Of a stretch of 7,076 bases of DNA, positions 5,904-7,076 are shown piece after piece (positions within the stretch are counted from its first letter, which is position 1; each line of letters opens with the position of its first letter). Origin of the DNA: Lachnospiraceae bacterium. GTDB lineage: Bacteria; Bacillota_A; Clostridia; Lachnospirales; Lachnospiraceae. The stretch is from positions 1 to 7,076 of the forward strand of contig JAGCZE010000260.1 of assembly GCA_017960415.1 (NCBI GenBank), written 5' to 3'. The position numbers were made by a program, and so were the translations under genes. The notes below the pieces were generated by a model. That model did no database searches. It was not told where the DNA came from and saw nothing but the letters and a program-made list of their open reading frames with translations.

Positions 5904-6968
5904 ATGGGCGAGAAATACAACAAATGGTATATGAATACCGAAGGCTATGATGATGTGGTCGTCTCAAGCCGGGTGGTCCTTTCGCGCAATCTTGCGGATT
6001 TTGATTTTTCGGGAAGACTTGCAAGCGATGATGCTCTCAAGCTTGTAGAAAAGGTGAGGGCGCTGACGCCGGGACTTGCCGGGCGCGAGTGTGAGGATTA
6101 TTATTCCTGTACATTCAGCAGATTGCCGGAGACCGAGCAGGAGACACTTGTAGAAAGCGGCGCGGTAACTCAGGCACTGAAGAACAAAAAACAGGGTACC
6201 GGACTGATCCTTTCGGAGGATGAGAGCGTCAGCATTATGATTAATGAATCCGATCACCTCAAGATACAGGTGATCAAAGCCGGTAATAATATGCGTGAGG
6301 CATATAAGGTTTCCGACCGCATAGACAACTTTTTTGACAGCGAGCTGAAGTATGCATACAGCGAAAAATACGGCTTTCTGACTTCGTCTACTACAGATGT
6401 GGGAACAGGATTGAAGGCAACATATCAGCTTTCGCTGCCGGCACTTGCTATGTCGTCCAAGATACAGCCCATCAGGGATGAAGTCGGTAAATTCGGCGTC
6501 GCCATCGAACCGGTCGTTTCCGAAAGCGGTAAGGGCGCCGCATTGATGTTTGATATCTCGAACCGCAGGACATTGGGCCTTTCGGAAAATGATATTATCG
6601 AGAATCTGGATCAGATCACGGGGCAGATAGTCGAGCTTGAACGCAAGAGACGTGAATCAATGCTGGAGAACGAGAGGACGGATCTGGAAGACAAGATATA
6701 CCGCTCCTACGGCGTGCTGAAATATGCGAGAAAGATCAGTCTCGATGATGCGCTGATGCTGTTGGCTCAGCTGAAACTCGGAGCGGATATGGGGATCGTT
6801 ACACTGTCGCCGGGGGGAATGGAGCTGCACCGTCTTATGATCGAAATGAGACCGGCCTGCCTGATCAAGGAATATAAGTGTGATGATGACCGGAACACAA
6901 TTGACGAAGTAAGGGCGATGCACCTGAACAAGAAGCTGCCGAAGCTGAAGCAGGGGAGAGATGATTGA
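5904..6968 (+). CDS. mcsB: McsB-family protein-arginine kinase homologue with substituted active site
   Basis: McsB phosphorylates arginine side chains, tagging proteins for ClpC-ClpP. This 354-residue protein aligns with the family throughout (B. subtilis McsB is 363, recalled). It has VVVSSRVVLSRNL (18-30), INESDHLKIQ (113-122), GFLTSSTTDVGTGLKA (157-172), ISNRRTLG (218-225) and the C-terminal YRSYGVL segment (266-272). Against the canonical phosphagen-kinase site, the second Arg of SRxR is Val25, NEEDHxR is NESDHLK (Ser116, Lys120), the TSCPTN Cys is Ser162, GTGxRA has Lys171, and the RGxYGEG arginine aligns with Glu202. The His of EKH is Gly86. The RDXXRA allosteric motif reads IDEVRA (333-338). 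Arg23 and Glu207 are retained. The AAGAGG Shine-Dalgarno lies seven bases before ATG 5904. Family membership is firm; loss or change of kinase activity is inferred from these substitutions. The frame is intact, so it is not a simple pseudogene. Confidence 0.92.
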   Translation: MGEKYNKWYMNTEGYDDVVVSSRVVLSRNLADFDFSGRLASDDALKLVEKVRALTPGLAGRECEDYYSCTFSRLPETEQETLVESGAVTQALKNKKQGTGLILSEDESVSIMINESDHLKIQVIKAGNNMREAYKVSDRIDNFFDSELKYAYSEKYGFLTSSTTDVGTGLKATYQLSLPALAMSSKIQPIRDEVGKFGVAIEPVVSESGKGAALMFDISNRRTLGLSENDIIENLDQITGQIVELERKRRESMLENERTDLEDKIYRSYGVLKYARKISLDDALMLLAQLKLGADMGIVTLSPGGMELHRLMIEMRPACLIKEYKCDDDRNTIDEVRAMHLNKKLPKLKQGRDD

Positions 6969-6996
6969 AAGAAGCAGCCTAAAAAGCTGAAGCAGG
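6930..6996 (+). repeat. Imperfect duplication across the mcsB stop codon
   Basis: The last mcsB codons (6930-6954) resemble 6969-6996 just after the TGA, with a 3-nt indel and an exact 13-nt core AAGCTGAAGCAGG (6942-6954 and 6984-6996). The distance of 42 nt keeps frame. The frame after the TGA stays open for 19 codons, beginning KKQPKKLKQ, up to TAA at 7026-7028. Lys-rich composition could explain part of the similarity. Confidence 0.55.
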
Positions 6997-7033
6997 AAAA
7001 GATAAATACCGGTTCAATGCAACGGTAAGTCGC

Positions 7034-7071
7034 AGGAGGCATTGGTATACCGGGGAATGAATTAAGTGAGG
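7034..7071 (+). promoter_or_regulatory. Leader with Shine-Dalgarno-like sites before an off-window gene
   Basis: AGGAGG (7034-7039) is followed only by a seven-codon frame from TTG 7042 to TAA 7063-7065, which contains the palindrome GGTATACC (7044-7051). A second site, GAGG (7068-7071), lies six bases or so from the window end and could serve a start codon just beyond. By usual mcs operon order that gene would be clpC, but none of it is visible. No terminator is seen between mcsB and the window end. Confidence 0.4.
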
Positions 7072-7076
7072 ATAAA

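Overview
The window looks like a Gram-positive Clostridia chromosome, most likely Lachnospiraceae or a close relative. This rests on the mcsA-mcsB pair, the Firmicutes-style Shine-Dalgarno sequences (AAGGAGG, AAGAGG), and the surface-protein architecture: SH3b repeats plus glucosaminidase plus a cadherin-like beta-sandwich, next to a cohesin-like plus cadherin-like membrane protein. Taxonomy is inferred from content only. All four supported genes are on the + strand with short gaps (95, 93 and 52 nt), so they could be one transcription unit. I see no convincing promoter or intrinsic terminator between them.

Left half (1-4849) encodes the cell surface. The first gene is cut by the window edge. 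It encodes a very large secreted protein with a signal peptide, five SH3b-like repeats split by an Asp/Lys-rich linker, a clostridial N-acetylglucosaminidase (GH73-like) domain, a cadherin-like beta-sandwich and a Thr/Gly/Asn-rich tail. The second gene encodes a signal-peptide protein with a cohesin-like domain, a second copy of the cadherin-like domain, a Gln/Asn-rich linker and a C-terminal transmembrane anchor. The shared module suggests the two act together at the wall. A 47-nt hairpin with a T8 loop lies between them, directly before the second gene's Shine-Dalgarno.

Right half (4943-6968) encodes the McsA/McsB protein-arginine phosphorylation pair, normally the adaptor-kinase arm of ClpC-dependent protein quality control. 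Both members are unusual. McsA keeps all four CXXC motifs and the C-terminal UVR motif but carries about 120 extra residues of disordered Lys/Ala/Ser-rich linker containing 27-nt tandem repeats. McsB is recognisable over its whole length, but many residues known to be needed for phosphagen-kinase chemistry are substituted: four of five ATP-phosphate arginines, the catalytic Glu of NEEDH, the active-site Cys and the first Arg of the RDXXRA allosteric motif. An inactive or repurposed kinase is the most interesting hypothesis here. No ctsR gene, CtsR operator or CIRCE element is visible.

Small-scale structure: short direct duplications span the stop codons of both mcsA and mcsB. Two mutually exclusive 7-bp hairpins precede the mcsA ribosome binding site. 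The final 108 nt after mcsB hold no gene but contain Shine-Dalgarno-like sequences; the last (GAGG at 7068-7071) probably serves a gene starting just beyond the window, where clpC would be expected.
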